From the NCBI GenBank assembly GCA_021464245.1, contig JADCRB010000016.1:7602129-7666128 (forward strand): 64,000 nucleotides of DNA, in the 5' to 3' direction. Source of the stretch: Carallia brachiata. Taxonomy: Eukaryota; Streptophyta; Magnoliopsida; Malpighiales; Rhizophoraceae. Made by a program: the position numbers and the translations under genes. A model generated the notes under the pieces. The model searched no databases and was not told the DNA's origin. It saw only the letters and a list, made by a program, of their open reading frames with translations. Of this stretch, positions 37,195 to 50,067 are shown piece after piece (the stretch's first letter is position 1; each line of letters begins with the position of its first letter).

Positions 37195-37628
37195 GGGTGT
37201 GCTTGTTTGATTCAATTCTCGGATTTAATTTTCACCATTTTTCAGTATTTAGACCAAGAGTTTGAAAGATTTTGAAAAATCAAATGTTGAGCCATTAGAC
37301 GAAAACTGCATATATTTATGAAAAATAACGTCCGCTTGAATTGGGCGGACGTCATTTTTCGTAGGAAAACGTGGGGAGCACTGTTTTGACAATGTGCTGA
37401 CACTATTTATACAATAAAAAATAAGGAAATAATAATATTTTCACTGTTTACACAGTAAAAAAATAAAATAATAAAAAAATATTTCATTTTACATAATTTC
37501 ACCAAATACAGAATAATATTTTCAGCACCACAACCAAACACCGTAATTAAAAATAAAATTTCAGAATTTCATTGTTCTCAGTAAATGATATTCCAGAATT
37601 TCATTTTCGCCAGCAAACAAACGGACCC
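37195..37628. mobile_element. Tourist-like (PIF/Harbinger) MITE
   Basis: A 434-base element with inverted ends: left gggtgtgcttgtttg, reverse complement of the right end gggtccgtttgtttg. TAA flanks both sides (37192-37194 and 37629-37631). It belongs to the same broad type as the element at 10702-10980. It has no coding capacity. Confidence 0.75.
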
Positions 37629-38232
37629 TAAAAGCAATTGAAAAGACCCCGCCAATGTTATTAACTAATACCATGCTTCCTACTTAGCAATATCTGATGA
37701 ACCTTGCTGAATCTGATAATAACAGAAAAGCAACAAATAAGCACTCAAGGGACTTCATAGATCACCCACTGTACAGTTCCTTTTATCTCGTACAGAGAAA
37801 AAGAGAGATCAAAATACAACAAAATTTATTCCTTTACACGGGATGGGACTAATCGATTTCCGGGGGGCCGGCCGTGCTCTCACGGTTGCAGTTGCATCTT
37901 TCTATGACCACCCATCATAACAGCTTGAAGGAACCATTCAAGGGACTGCGGAGAAAAGTTGACCAGATCAATCTATTAGAAAATGAAGTGAGAAAATTGA
38001 ACGCCTTAACATGGTTAACTATTGACTGCATAAATTCCATTCATCCACAAAGCCAAAGTACAGTTTTCTATACATAATATACATATTTTCCAAACGGCAA
38101 CATCCTACTACTGCATTTTATGCTAAAAGACGTTCCTCGGACACCTGATTATCAGACAAAGAAACCTACTACTGCATTTTATGACAAAAAACCTTCGAAG
38201 AAGAAGAAGAATAACTAAATAAATCAAGGATA

Positions 38233-41200
38233 TTAATGATACCAACCTTCATCAAAATCAACCCTTTCTCCGGTAGAGAAGATGATGTAGAAAAGGGCGG
38301 CAAGAAAATATAAGAGCGATGTAAGTAATAGAAATCCTTGGAAAGAACCCACCAGTTCGACAAAGAAACCGGCCCCAACTGTTCCAACAATTGCTGCTAA
38401 TGTTCCGCCAGTATTTGACATTCCTAGAATAAAAAAACAAGGTGTTCAATAACTTTATCTCCCAACAGAAAAGAGGAAATACAGTTGGAGATTCCTAGAA
38501 TAACTTTATCTCCCAACAAGCATTTTGTGAACTTTAAACGGACCCCACAGAAAAGAGGAAATAAAACCCGAAGAAAACGACTATCGTTTTCTCTTATGTA
38601 CCAATGTTGGGGAATTTGGAACATATTACGTATGAGCTAATTAGACCATTATATGAAGCACATATGGAGCCGTACCATGTAGAACACCAGAATATTGTGG
38701 AGCTATCTCCTGGAAAACACAAAGAAAAATGTGTAAGGCAAGAACAAAATGATAAGAAAAATTCTCCTTTTCAAAGTCTGAACTTAGAATCTTTCATTGC
38801 ACCAACCTGAAGATTCACGAGAAAACCAGAGTGACTAAAAGATTTTAGCCCAACAGCTAAAGTAAGCCAAGCAGATGCAATGGAAGGACTTTTTGCAGTT
38901 GTCAAACCAATAAGCGCCAAACCAGGCCCAAAAAAACCAACTGACTGCAGAGAAGACATGAGTTTGATGCTTTATATGAAACTAAATGAGAAATTACTAT
39001 TACAGACATAAGCACAGAACCAAAACAAAATACAGAATGCATAGAAAGAAAGATGGACAATAGTCTCAGCTCTAAACAACCATAAATTTTGCATGTCTTT
39101 GTGCGCAAGGGTGTGTGTGTGTGCAGGGATGGGTGGGCGTGTGTGTGTGCGTATGTAGAGCGAGAGAGAGAGAGAGACCATTCCTTCTAATTTCTTCTTG
39201 TTTAAAGCGTTTGTGGGAAGGTTCATGTATCATTATTCTAGCCATTAATGCTAATCTCATCGCCATTAATGCATAGATGAACATAATAATAGAATTAAAT
39301 TAAAGGAATGCACCTGCATGATCTTGCGAGTCAAAGTGACATTAATACCACTTCTAATCAACATATCTGACCACAAACCACCAAGGTATCCCATAAATGC
39401 CATCACACTCCATGGAACAGCACTGAACCAGGCAGCATGCTTGAGGTCAACGTGATATATCTGCAGTGAAATATTCTCCCCTTTTTAACTTAATGTAAAT
39501 TGACCTCTAAGTAAATTAGTTGCGATATGAACAAGAATCACAGCCTATCCTGAAGCCAAATGTTTGCCTCACCGAGTTGAAATAAATGGGCATCCAAGAA
39601 AGAATAACAAAAAATCCCTGCATAATTTCCCAAGTTGTGGAATTAGTTCTAAATAAATATAAAGTACATAACAATGATGTAGATGCTTAATAGACTTGTA
39701 CATGGGCCAACTATGCAAAGCAGCTTAATAGACTTATACATGGGCCAACTATGCAAAGCAGCTTATTCAGCTAATATGAAGAAAATTAACAAGCATCATT
39801 ACAGAATAAAGTAGGAAGTGATTGTGTTGCAGTACCCAGCTATGCATGGAATTGGCAACAATCAGGGACCATGTTGGCATCTTAGAGAGCAATCGCCTGA
39901 AAGGAGGGATTATTGTGGCTGTCTTAGGTTTATTCTCAACTGGAAAGGATTTCTGCCTCTTGTTCAATATGTAATCCAGTTCATATTTTGATATCTGGGA
40001 ACTTTGGTCAGGAGTACTCGAAATTGCAGCTAACCAAACCAAAACCCAAAGAAATCCAGATAATCCAAAAATTACAAAGGGCCCAAATATACCACCTTTG
40101 GACATGAGGATTGGGGATAGCATGAGTCCTATTGCGCTTCCAAGCTGAAATCCAGCCATTGCAATGCCAACTGCTCTCGCTCGTTCTGTTTTTGGGAACC
40201 ATCTAAAAGAAAGAAAATTTTATACAATTTCTTCAACATTTAGCTTCACCAGTCTTTGACTACAAAAGACAAGTTTTTCAAAACACTCCGAATATCACAA
40301 AACTACGCCGATGACCAACATTAAAAAGGAACTAGGGTACCATCAATACCTTGCTACCATATTGTTCATGCAAGGAAGGGCCACACCTTCTGCAATTCCA
40401 AGGATAGCTCGCATTGCAAGCAGAGCCCACAAAGAAGTTTCAGCAGCCCAGGGAGTAAGAAAGGTAGCTAATGACCATATTGCCACTCCCCATGCCATAA
40501 CCACCTTACCACCATAACAATCCACCAGAGCTCCTCCAGCTATTGGTGAGATCAGGTATCCCCACAGAAACGATGACTGGCACAAACTTCTATCACTTGG
40601 TCACATGATATTAACCATACAGATTAACAAAAAAAGCAAAATGACTTCCTTTTCCACCAAGGAATGAATTGAAATGACTAAAGAATAATTATAAACTATA
40701 CCTTTATCACAAAAAATTTACTTAAACGATTGGAATTATCTCTGATTGGAAAACTGTACATAGACACAACAAAATGCAGACGCGGAACAGATACTTATTG
40801 TTTTGTGCAATCAAACTATTAATGTTTGCAACAAAATTGATCGTATTTTTCATTGGTTTAAATATTGCAAGTATTAATTGTCTTGTTGTACAAAACAATC
40901 CGCCATAATCCGACATGCTTCTATTGTGCGCCTGCATTTGACCGGTAATGAAACTCTTCCGTAACAATTTAGTTAATTAAATTAGTTAATTAAACAAATA
41001 AAAATGGCCGCTGAAAAGAATCAAGAAGATTGCTTTACGAAAGGCATCCAAGTTCTATCTCCACGAAACCAATCCACTTAACAAGTAGAAGATTAAAACA
41101 CATTGAGGGAGAGAGACCTGAACGATACCGGCGAACGATCGGCTCCAGCCGTGAGCAAGAGACAACGGCACAATCGCCACCGACATCACCACGCGATCCG

Positions 41201-41582
41201 AGTTACAAAGCGCCAATGCCAGAGCGACCATCGCCGCCACTTTCACCCTCTCCGACGTGATAAACTCCCTGAAACTCGGCGCCTCCGGTTCGCTGGCATC
41301 CGGTAAGGAACCGAACCGAGCACCGTCCGAAGAAACCCTAACTCGCAACGAGGAGGAAACCGGACGGAACTCCGCCGAGTCATGCCGGCGCTGTACTACT
41401 CGCAGAGTAACCGGCGAGAGAGGAAGATTCTTGGAGAGCTTCCGGTCAGAGCATTCGGCGGAGGGAGAGGGAAGAAAACGAAACTTGAACTGTTTCGTAT
41501 CGGAGACTTTTCGGTATCGGAATTGCGTGTGCGAGTGAGTCGAGCGATTTGGCCGAGAAACAGAGATTGAAGAAGAGTTCAT
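38233..41582 (-). CDS. PHT4;5: Plastid phosphate/anion transporter of the PHT4 family (PHT4;5/ANTR6 type)
   Basis: A major facilitator superfamily anion:cation symporter, expected in the plastid envelope moving inorganic phosphate. Eight exons join in phase: 41582-41118, 40576-40350, 40202-39836, 39617-39573, 39460-39314, 38944-38807, 38709-38676 and 38423-38233 (537 residues). The first 90 residues are rich in Ser and Arg and poor in acidic residues until late, like a chloroplast transit peptide. The membrane region begins at VKVAAMVALALALCNSDRVV. Family blocks include SSFLWGYLISPIAGG, AEGVALPCMNNMVAR, ILSWMPIYFNS and GTLAAIVGTVGAGFFVEL. The introns carry GT/GA microsatellites and local tandem duplications (separate entries). 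Subfamily assignment is from remembered similarity. Confidence 0.93.
38420..38560. repeat. Local duplication at the 3' splice site of PHT4;5 intron 7
   Basis: The segments attcctagaataa (38420 and about 38491), ataactttatctcccaaca (about 38449 and 38500) and cagaaaagaggaaata (about 38466 and 38549) each occur twice, in the same orientation, within 140 bases. The used acceptor (ttctag|ga, minus strand) lies in one copy, and a duplicate of it sits about 71 bases upstream in the intron. Confidence 0.8.
39107..39178. repeat. (GT)n and (GA)n microsatellites in a PHT4;5 intron
   Basis: A broken GT run (39108-39150) followed by a GA run (about 39160-39177), within the intron between exons 5 and 6. 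Confidence 0.9.
39685..39760. repeat. Tandem duplication of a 38-base unit in a PHT4;5 intron
   Basis: Two adjacent copies of gcttaatagactt(g/a)tacatgggcc... differ at one base. They lie in the intron between exons 3 and 4, about 75 bases from the exon 3 donor. Confidence 0.9.
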
Positions 41583-44500
41583 TTTTTTTTAATTGCTTGC
41601 TATTGACTCGGAGAGTCAGTTAGCGACTCAGCAGAGACCTTGTGACGATGCCGGCCAACGCAGGATTTTGTTGTGTACGGTCGATGGCTTATCAAATGAC
41701 TGATTTGCCCTTTCACTGGCTGATCAACCTTTTTAAATTAAAACACTTGAAAAAAATTAAGAATTCGAATCTTTACTTTTCGTTTACTAATATATTGTTA
41801 ATATTCTTTAAACTACAAGCTCATAGCAACTAACCCACTTGATTTCCCATGAATATATATATATAACTTGTGATCCCTTTAAATTTATGTTTTGTCCTTT
41901 TTTCAATTATCTCTATTAAAAAGAATGGTTTGAAAAAAATTATATTTATATTATTAATTTTATTAAAATTTATATTTTACTTTCACCAAATTTATATTTT
42001 ATATTTTACTCTTATTCTCTTTTTTTTCAACCACAATATTATTACATATATTGAAATAATATTATTCTAATATGTAAGTTACTCTTTATTAATATAAAAT
42101 AATATTATTGTACAATAAAAAGTTGAAAAAAAAATTGATGTCAATTTATCTCCTCAGTTTAATTTCTTAATCTGCCATTGTGCTGGGAAAAAATTTTTGA
42201 TAAACACAATCTTATTGAGGTCTTACGTGACCACACAATAATATAAATTATTAAATTATTAAATAAAAATAAATTATTAAATATTATTAAATAAATTATA
42301 TAATTATATTTTTGTTCAGTATAAGTAAGTGGGATTTAAAATTTGTGCCGAGGCATGGGGAATTCGTTGTGGTTTTTTAATTAATTTTTAAAGCTGGAAT
42401 AGCTAGAGAAAGCATCTTGTCTATTGATCTTATCTGCTTTACGGATGTTTTCAAGGCAAAGTTGTTGGGATTGTAACCAGAAACCAGTCATCAGAAGGGG
42501 GCGGATTCAAGTTGAGATCCATGACCCGTTCAATTTGGACCCAACCAGCCTCGCTAAATTGTGAGACCACCAAGATGGCCCACTACGAGTTTTAGGGCCG
42601 GAAAGTTTGTGCGAAATTGGACTTGTCGGACCCCGTTCCGGGTCAAACCGAAACTAATGGATCAAGATAAAACTAACGGCCCGCTTGTAGCATGATGGTT
42701 TGGAGGTTGCTTGGTCCCGTGCTGTAGTTAGGTAGAACTCTCTTCAATCCATTGATCTCCAGCCTTCATGTAAACTGAAAAATAAAAAAAAAAAAAGAAA
42801 AAGAAAAGTAAGGACCAAAAAATATATAAGAATTTAGACTTACCCGAGTGGTTAGACTTATTTTTTAAAAGTCTCAATTTCTAATTATATTGGTAAGAAT
42901 TATGAGATTTATAAAGGTAACAAAAGAAAGGACAACAAAAATAAAAATAGGAAAAGAGGAAAATTTTTAGTTTTATTTCAGAAGTATCTCTATTGTTATG
43001 AAAAAAAATCATTCCTCAAACCAAGAATGGACATTAATTAATTAAAATTGGAATTACAGATATTTCATGAAGCCTAAAGGGAGGTTATGCTTGTGAATTT
43101 TGTTCTTTTCTGTTAGCTTCATGTAATTTTGGTTTTAGTTATCAAACAGAAAACATAATTAGACTCACTTAAGTGGGCACACAATAAGTACGAATTGATT
43201 TATACAGTTAGATTATAAAAAATATATTAAATTTTAAAAAATAAAAATTAGATAAATAGTCTTAATTGATATTTTTTTATCTCGCACCTACCTTATCATG
43301 TCTACATAACGAGTCTCGTTATCAAAAACCCATATATACACATAATAACACAAACAACAACCAAAAAAGCAAAATGTGCTGTAATTTTGGGTTTTTTTTT
43401 TGCTTGTCTAAAAAAAAAAAAGCAAAAATACTGTAAATAGAAGCCACTCCCTAAATAAAGGGGGAAACAGCAACAAAGGCAATAAAAACAAGAAGGGGAT
43501 ACGACGCTGTTGCACGTGCAAATCTGTCTAATTGTCCAATCAGGAAAGTCGAAGTCATTCAATAAACAAACCTCCTCGGGAAAAAGAAAATAATAAACAA
43601 AGCTGTAAATAAAGAATCCTAGGTTCTCTGTCCGCCGGCCGTGCCTCTAACTCCCTAATGTAAAGGCTGGGGAGGAAACAAAATAAATATTGTTAATAAA
43701 GTGTGAAGTTAATATAATAATATTTAATAATTTATTTATTTTTATAATATAATATATTTTTTATAATTTAATAATTTATGTTATTACATATTTATTACAT
43801 TCTTATAATTGTAAGTTAAAAAAAAAAATTTTAACACAAGATAACAAAATACAAATGAGTCGTAAATTTCTATGCCACTTGTATTATTGTCTTTGGAGAG
43901 TAACTAGTTATTATTGTTATTTTTTTTTTTGACATAATATTATTGTTATTTTGTTAGAAGAGAATCTGCAAAGTCATGAAAGAAAAATAGAGATACTAAG
44001 CGTCAAAATACATGTTTCAATAAAATTATTGAATATCATTTAAAGTAGTAATTTGATAGTAAGTTAATATATCTTTTTAAATATTAATTCAAATTCAAGT
44101 ACTTTTCTTATAAAGTGAGTGAAGTTGTATGGTAAGATATTTGATTTAAAACTCATTAACAGTGAAGTGAAATTTGGAGAAGACTTATTCGGTCTCATCA
44201 GTGTTTGAATAGTCGATTATTCTTATAGGAGATATTAAATAAAGTTGTAACAGGTGACCCCCCGCTTTAGTCCGCACATGCAATAACTAATGCACGTGTT
44301 TTTTTGTGAAAAAAATTATTAAATCGTCAATTTTGAACAATTATATTTTGCTTGCATTTTGTTAATATTATTCTAAAATCACTATTCGCCTCCATTTATT
44401 GTACAAGGGATTGAAGAATATAAAATATATAAAAGATTTTCCATCTAAAATAAGAAAGGAAAAAGAAAAAATAAATACTTTATGGATTTGGCTTGTAAAT

Positions 44501-45195
44501 AAAAGAAATAAAAAATGAAGTAATTGTCATTTCCCCAAACAGAAAGCAGTCCGCACTTTTCACTATTTCAGCAGTATGTGATCTCTGAAGACTCGAGAGA
44601 GTGTCTTTTCACCATAACATAAGATGTTAGAAAAAACAGTAAAATTTGTAAAAAAAAAAAAAAATTAGTAAAAATCAAATTTGTGATATCTCACTGTACG
44701 TAAAGATTGACTACTTAAATTAATAATTAAATATAAGCAATATCAAAAGCATTCAAGATTTGTTCATTGCAATTAAGTTTTTTATTTTTAACAAAAAAAG
44801 AGGATTTGAGTAATAAGCAAAAAAAAAAATGAATGAGATACGTAGGAATTTGAAGTCCCGTTATAACAAAACACACATACCTCATACCACTCGTGCAATG
44901 CCTCAATTCCAATTAAGTAGTTGTAAACTCTACAGCCCATGTTGGTATTAACCCTTCTTCTTGATGTTTTTCATTTTAATTATGTTAATAAAGAAAATAT
45001 TTGTTTTTATTTAAAACGAAAATTAAAAAGGCCCAATTCCTAAATTTAGAAAAAGGGTTTATCCGCACGAAGGGGTTTTGTGTCGTGCGCGTTTACTGAC
45101 CACAAACAACGTTTGACGTTTCACACACTCTCCTCAGTCCCATCCGCACTCCGCTGTCTCCGAAACATGAGCTTTGGTCCCATCCCCCGGCAGCC
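41583..45195. other. Gene-free DNA between divergent PHT4;5 and the OCTOPUS-like gene
   Basis: This is the shared upstream region of two divergent genes. It is mostly AT-rich. A GC-richer block at about 42460-42770 contains tRNA-like text (cccgcttgtagcatgatggtttgg near 42680) but no recognisable gene. Short frames near 43302-43562 and 44727-44912 have no family I know. Confidence 0.5.
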
Positions 45196-46938
45196 ATGAC
45201 GCTTCCGCAACCCCACCGCCACCACCACCACCACCGTCGCCTCTCCGCCTGCCACCGCCACCCCTCCAAACCGGTCACCGGTTTCTGCGTCTCCTGCCTG
45301 CGAGAACGCCTAGCCGGCATCGACCCAGACACCCACCAGGAAACCCCCATCATCCGCCTCTCCGCCGAACTCCGCCGTATCAAATCCTACTCCAGCGCAT
45401 CAAACTTTATTGCCTCCTCCTCCACCACCTTCGCAACCCCCATCACCGAGCCCCGCCGGAAGTCGTGCGACGTTGGGGCCCGGAACACTCTCTCTGATCT
45501 CTTTCATCTGGATGATAGAAGAAAAAATGGATCGAGTCGGAAGTCAAGGGGTTTGCATTTAGGGCTTGAATTGAATGAAGACTTGGAAAATGCGGCGGAG
45601 ATTAGGGTTTCTGAGGAGGTGATTTTCCCAAAAGTTAATGCCAGTGAAGAAAATGTGAAAGTTTTTGAAGAGGACGGCGAGCTCAAGACAATGAAGGAAT
45701 TTATAGATATTGAATGGGAGAGGAAGAGAAATGTAGGAAAGGATTTTAAAGATGTTGCAGGGAGTTTTTGGGAGGCGACTTCGTTTTTTAGCAAGAAATT
45801 AGTGAAATGGCAGAGGAGACAGAAGAAGAAGATTGAAAAGCCACATGGGGTTGGTGGCGGCGGCACGGGCGGCGGCGTTTTGATGGAAATGAAGAGGTCT
45901 AGCATGAGGAAGCCAAGGGAGACTCAATCTGAGATTGGGGAATATGGGTTGGGGAGGAGATCATGTGATACTGATCCCAGATTATCTCTTGATGTTGCGC
46001 GGCTTTCGGTTGATGATTCCCGATATTCTTTTGATGAGCCTAGAGCTTCGTGGGATGGGTGTTTGATTGGCAAAACTTATCCAAGGTTGACGCCAATGGT
46101 TTCAGTTATGGAGGATGTGAAGTTGCCTGAAGAGGAAGCTGAGAATTTGAAAGATAATGTGACATTGAAGAATGGTGGGGAGAGTAGCCCCGGAGGCACG
46201 GCGCAGACCAGGGATTATTACATGGAGAGGAGGAGGCGAAGAAGCTTTGATAAGTCGGGTTTGAGTAGGAGAGTGGAATTAGTGGATGATGAGTTGAAAT
46301 CTACATCGAATGCCAAGGTTTCCCCTGAAACAGTTGGGTTGTTCCATGGGGCAAAGTTGCTGGTGACGGAGAAAGAATTGAGGGATTCTAATTGGTACTC
46401 GCTTAAGGGTTATCCTGCAGAGAGTGTGGTTGATTCCTTCTCCAAAGACGTTGGTTCGGGTGTTGGTGGGGATGGTAAAAAGGGTTTTAAATTCAAGGGG
46501 CCACAGAGGTGGCGTAGCCTGTGGCATATCTGGGGTCTAATGCCGAGGAGAAATGAGAGCAGATATGGAGATGAGGAAAGCAGTGTTGGTGCAAATGCAG
46601 CCGACACGCCAATAGTAGAGTCTTTGCAGAAGTTGAGTGAGGTTGCAGATGCAGAGGCAGGTCTTGTTGTCAGTCAGAAGCTTTTGCGTAGCTACACTGT
46701 TAGTGCAAGGGACTCCTGCAAGATGGTTTCCAATACTTGTGATATCGAGGCCAAAGAGAATGGTATGAAGAAAAGAGAAGATCTCGTTCTGCAACGGAAC
46801 GGTAGTGTCAAGCATTCTCCAAATAACCTAGACAATGGCTTATTAAGATTCTACTTGACGCCTCTAAGGAGCTATGGAAGAACCAAGTCGGGAAAAAGTA
46901 GGCCAATGAATCACTCCGTGGCAAGAAATGTTCTCTAA
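45196..46938 (+). CDS. OCTOPUS-like DUF740 protein
   Basis: A plant-specific DUF740 protein. OCTOPUS family members are polar membrane-associated proteins that promote protophloem differentiation. A single intact exon of 580 codons. Residues 6-15 are a His/Arg run. The conserved N-terminal block reads LSACHRHPSKPVTGFCVSC, then a Cys-containing LRERLAGID. A middle block (KDFKDVAGSFWEATSFFSKK) is followed by the family signature RRSCDTDPRLSLD...RYSFDEPRASWDG (about residues 255-294). The end (RFYLTPLRSYGRTKSGKS, then SVARNVL) matches the family, but stops a few residues earlier than the RLY-type end I remember. It converges on the NPF8 gene. Which OCTOPUS-LIKE paralogue it is remains uncertain. 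Confidence 0.9.
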   Translation: MTLPQPHRHHHHHRRLSACHRHPSKPVTGFCVSCLRERLAGIDPDTHQETPIIRLSAELRRIKSYSSASNFIASSSTTFATPITEPRRKSCDVGARNTLSDLFHLDDRRKNGSSRKSRGLHLGLELNEDLENAAEIRVSEEVIFPKVNASEENVKVFEEDGELKTMKEFIDIEWERKRNVGKDFKDVAGSFWEATSFFSKKLVKWQRRQKKKIEKPHGVGGGGTGGGVLMEMKRSSMRKPRETQSEIGEYGLGRRSCDTDPRLSLDVARLSVDDSRYSFDEPRASWDGCLIGKTYPRLTPMVSVMEDVKLPEEEAENLKDNVTLKNGGESSPGGTAQTRDYYMERRRRRSFDKSGLSRRVELVDDELKSTSNAKVSPETVGLFHGAKLLVTEKELRDSNWYSLKGYPAESVVDSFSKDVGSGVGGDGKKGFKFKGPQRWRSLWHIWGLMPRRNESRYGDEESSVGANAADTPIVESLQKLSEVADAEAGLVVSQKLLRSYTVSARDSCKMVSNTCDIEAKENGMKKREDLVLQRNGSVKHSPNNLDNGLLRFYLTPLRSYGRTKSGKSRPMNHSVARNVL

Positions 46939-47777
46939 AGGCACGTTTGTTGTTCTTTAATAGTAGGTGATGTTGTAAAGGCATGAATCAATGTATTCCT
47001 TCTTGTTGAATAGATAAAAGCATATTATCATATATGTTAACTGTTCTTTGCTTGCCATTAGTTCATAATAATGAATCTTGTTTCGTATAATCAATCGACT
47101 CTCGGGCTCAACTTCTTTTTCTCTTTGCAGCCTATGCATAACAGATTCAAGTTGTTATCCTTCAGCTTTGGTTGTGTCCCTGAAAATAGCAATAGGTTTT
47201 GGTGTTGTGATGCTGTTCTTTGGTGTCGTGATTGTGCTGAGGCCTTGCTTCGGAAATTACGGCAGGGTGATTGTTAGATGACCTTAAGCATCATTAGTGG
47301 TTTCTCTTAATATCATCAATCTGTATCCTTGTGAGTTGGTAAGAAACAATACATTTGCTTATTAATCCAGTAAAAAATATAATATGAGAACGTCACAGCT
47401 TTCATAAGCTGTGTCCGATTTTTTTTCATACATTCTTTGTTGGGAAACATTTTAATATATATAATATGTATTCAAGTCGTATCGAAGACACGCCCTTTTA
47501 GAAGGACATGTCTATAAGAGTCCTTCATTGTTCATATCAGAGTCTATTGCGTAGCATTCAAGAAATACACAAGATGTGGATGTCTATAACAGAGTGAACA
47601 TTGGTGGAATGGCATCTCAAAAGACAGAGATAGGACACTTGATTCACATTCTTTCTCAGTCATGCTTCATTTTGATTCTTTGGTATCTGCTACTTTTGAA
47701 TTGAAAACACCAGCTATTGCAGCATAATGGACAATCTATGTGACATTCAAGAACCAAAGTAGAAGTTCAGGTATTAA
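46939..47777. other. Intergenic between convergent OCTOPUS-like and NPF8 genes
   Basis: The 3' flanks of both genes, 839 bases between stops. An acceptor-like ttctctttgcag near 47119-47130 precedes two overlapping frames of about 67 codons. I take these as noise or a 3' UTR intron. Confidence 0.5.
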
Positions 47778-50067
47778 TCAACGAAGAGTTCCCACTGGCC
47801 TTTTGTAAGTGTACCAATTGGAGATCAAGAGAAAGGCAATTAAGTTCAGCACACTGAGTGCTCCCAATAGCCAGAAGAAGTAATCAATGTGACCGTAGTT
47901 CAGGTTATCCGGTATCCATCCGGGCTTTCCATGCCTAGCAGTGATATTTGTGACAATAGTTACTAGGAGAGAGCTCAAGTAATTGCCAAGTGCGACGGTG
48001 GTGAGCGAAAGTGCAGAGCACATGCTCCTCATTGCGTCCGGTGCTTGCTGGTAGTAGAACTCCAACTGCCCAATGAATGTGAAAACTTCTGCACAGCCTA
48101 TGAGGAAATATTGCGGAACTTGCCAAAATATAGAAATGGGAACGAATTCAGCATTATATAAGTTGTCCCCTCTCACCATTTGGAGTCTTCTGAGTTCCAA
48201 AATTGCTGCTGATAACATTGCAAATATTGATATGAAGAGGCCAATGCCCATTCGCTGCAGTTGAGTTATGCCACTACTGAGGCCAGTGAACTTTCTTGTA
48301 ACTGGGACAATGATTCTGTCGTAGATGGGGACCCAGAAGATGACGCTGAGGGTGTCGAAGATGGAAAGAGATGCAGATGGGATCCTGAAATTAGAGTGTC
48401 CAACACGTGCATCCAGTGTTTCGCCTTGCAGTACAAATAGATTGCCCATCTGGCTGTAGACTGCAGCAAAGACAATACCAGTTGCCCATATGGGGAGCAG
48501 CCGAATGACAGATTTTAGCTCCTCAACTTGGGTTACAGTGCACAACCTCCATGGGTCGACCGAATCGTTTAGGTTGTCTGTTTGCAATTCTACCGCTGCC
48601 TTGTCAAAGAAACTGAGTGAAGATTATAACACTGCATTAGAAACTTAAAGTGGAGATAGAAAATTGAAGCTGCATCCTAGAATTAAGAGAAAATCTGCAG
48701 AAAAATCTTGTTATATGATAAACCACATAGCACATATTTTACATTTGACTTTTCATTCTGCCTACCACTATACATGATTTGGTTTGGTAAAGCGTTTATT
48801 GACCAAAGGGCTTCGGGCATTGTTTTCAGTTTTAGAATGCAAGAAAAGCCTCATACATGCATACTTTCCAGAAACATAAAGAAAATACGGATTTGTTTTA
48901 TTGAAATTCTGCAACAAGGCAATATAATTCCAGCAAATCGGTTAAGACACACTAACCTGAGATCCTTGGTATGGTCCAGCTTGCGGCTTCCTTTGATGTT
49001 GGATTCAGCATCTGCAGTCTCATATAGAAGAGACTTATCTGCTGGCACTTCGACATTGTATTTCTTGAAGGATGCAACTATCACCTGACATATACGTGTA
49101 AGAGGGCTGCCTCCAGGCTTTTGGTTCCTATACAACCGAGTACCTGAAAAAAAGCTCACAACAGCAATTGCCATGGCTATTGCTGGAATCCCAAAACCCC
49201 ACCCCCAGCTCACGTTGTTTTGTACCCAAACCAGCACAGAACCAGCAATAAGAGCACCAACATTAATTGAGAGGTAAAACCAGTTGAAGAAAGAACTTTT
49301 GTGTCTCTTCTCAACCTCATCGGTGTCATCAAACTGATCTGCTCCATAGGAAGATACACAAGGCTTAATCCCTCCGGTTCCCAGTGCTATCAGGTAAAGT
49401 GCTGTAAAGCAGACTGCACTTTGACCCGTTGTTGGATGGCAATCATTTTCCGAGTAACACTTTGGCTTTAATCCGGGGATAGATGCTGACATTGCCAAAA
49501 GCGTCATCCCCTGCAGTGTTAAATCCCCTTCCTGTCATTTAGCAAGAACACAAAAGCTTGTCCAACGTGGACCTTTGGACATAATTATATACCCTTGGGT
49601 GACCAGTAAAGTCGTCTCTGATATTTCACATACATCGCAAGTGCTTAAAACTGAAACTTACCATGACATAAATACTTGAGAAACATGCAATCGTCCAAAA
49701 TCTTCCCAGATAAGCATCAGCAACAAAAGCTCCAATTAACGGTGTGATATAACATGTTCCACTCCAATCGGAGTTATTTTTAGTAGCGGTAGCACTGTGT
49801 TGATGCAGTTGATGCTTGAAATACAGCACCAGATTGGAGCTCATGCCATAGTAAGCCAGTCTTTCACAAAATTCATTTCCTGTTTACAAAACCCATCACT
49901 CATAAGCAAATCTCTTCCTGACCCGAATCCCACCAATACTAGACAAATCTAAATTAAATACCTATGATAAAGGGGCAAGCCCTCCAGGTCCCAGTAATCT
50001 CTCTGTTAGCAGGATTCCCTTGATAATCCACCGTGCCATCTTTTGTATAGTTATCCTCTTTTGCCAT
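47778..50067 (-). CDS. NRT1/PTR family 8 di/tripeptide transporter (PTR1/PTR5 type)
   Basis: A proton-coupled oligopeptide transporter of the major facilitator superfamily, expected at the plasma membrane. Four exons join in phase: 50067-49962, 49879-49662, 49510-48957 and 48612-47778, giving 570 residues, the same length I remember for Arabidopsis PTR1 (NPF8.1). The ExxER proton-coupling motif is present ([11 protein letters not shown]) in the first membrane helix. Other family blocks are [71 protein letters not shown], and [20 protein letters not shown] near the end. The N-terminus [17 protein letters not shown] is typical of NPF8. No breaks are seen. Distinguishing NPF8.1 from NPF8.2 needs a tree. 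Confidence 0.95.

Noticed and set aside
45504..45905. 133-codon minus-strand frame
   Set aside because: Antisense shadow of the intronless OCTOPUS-like exon, with no independent support.
47071..47281. Two overlapping frames of about 67 codons after an acceptor-like site
   Set aside because: They lie in the 3' flank of the OCTOPUS-like gene, and the protein already ends with the family C-terminus. They fit no known domain.
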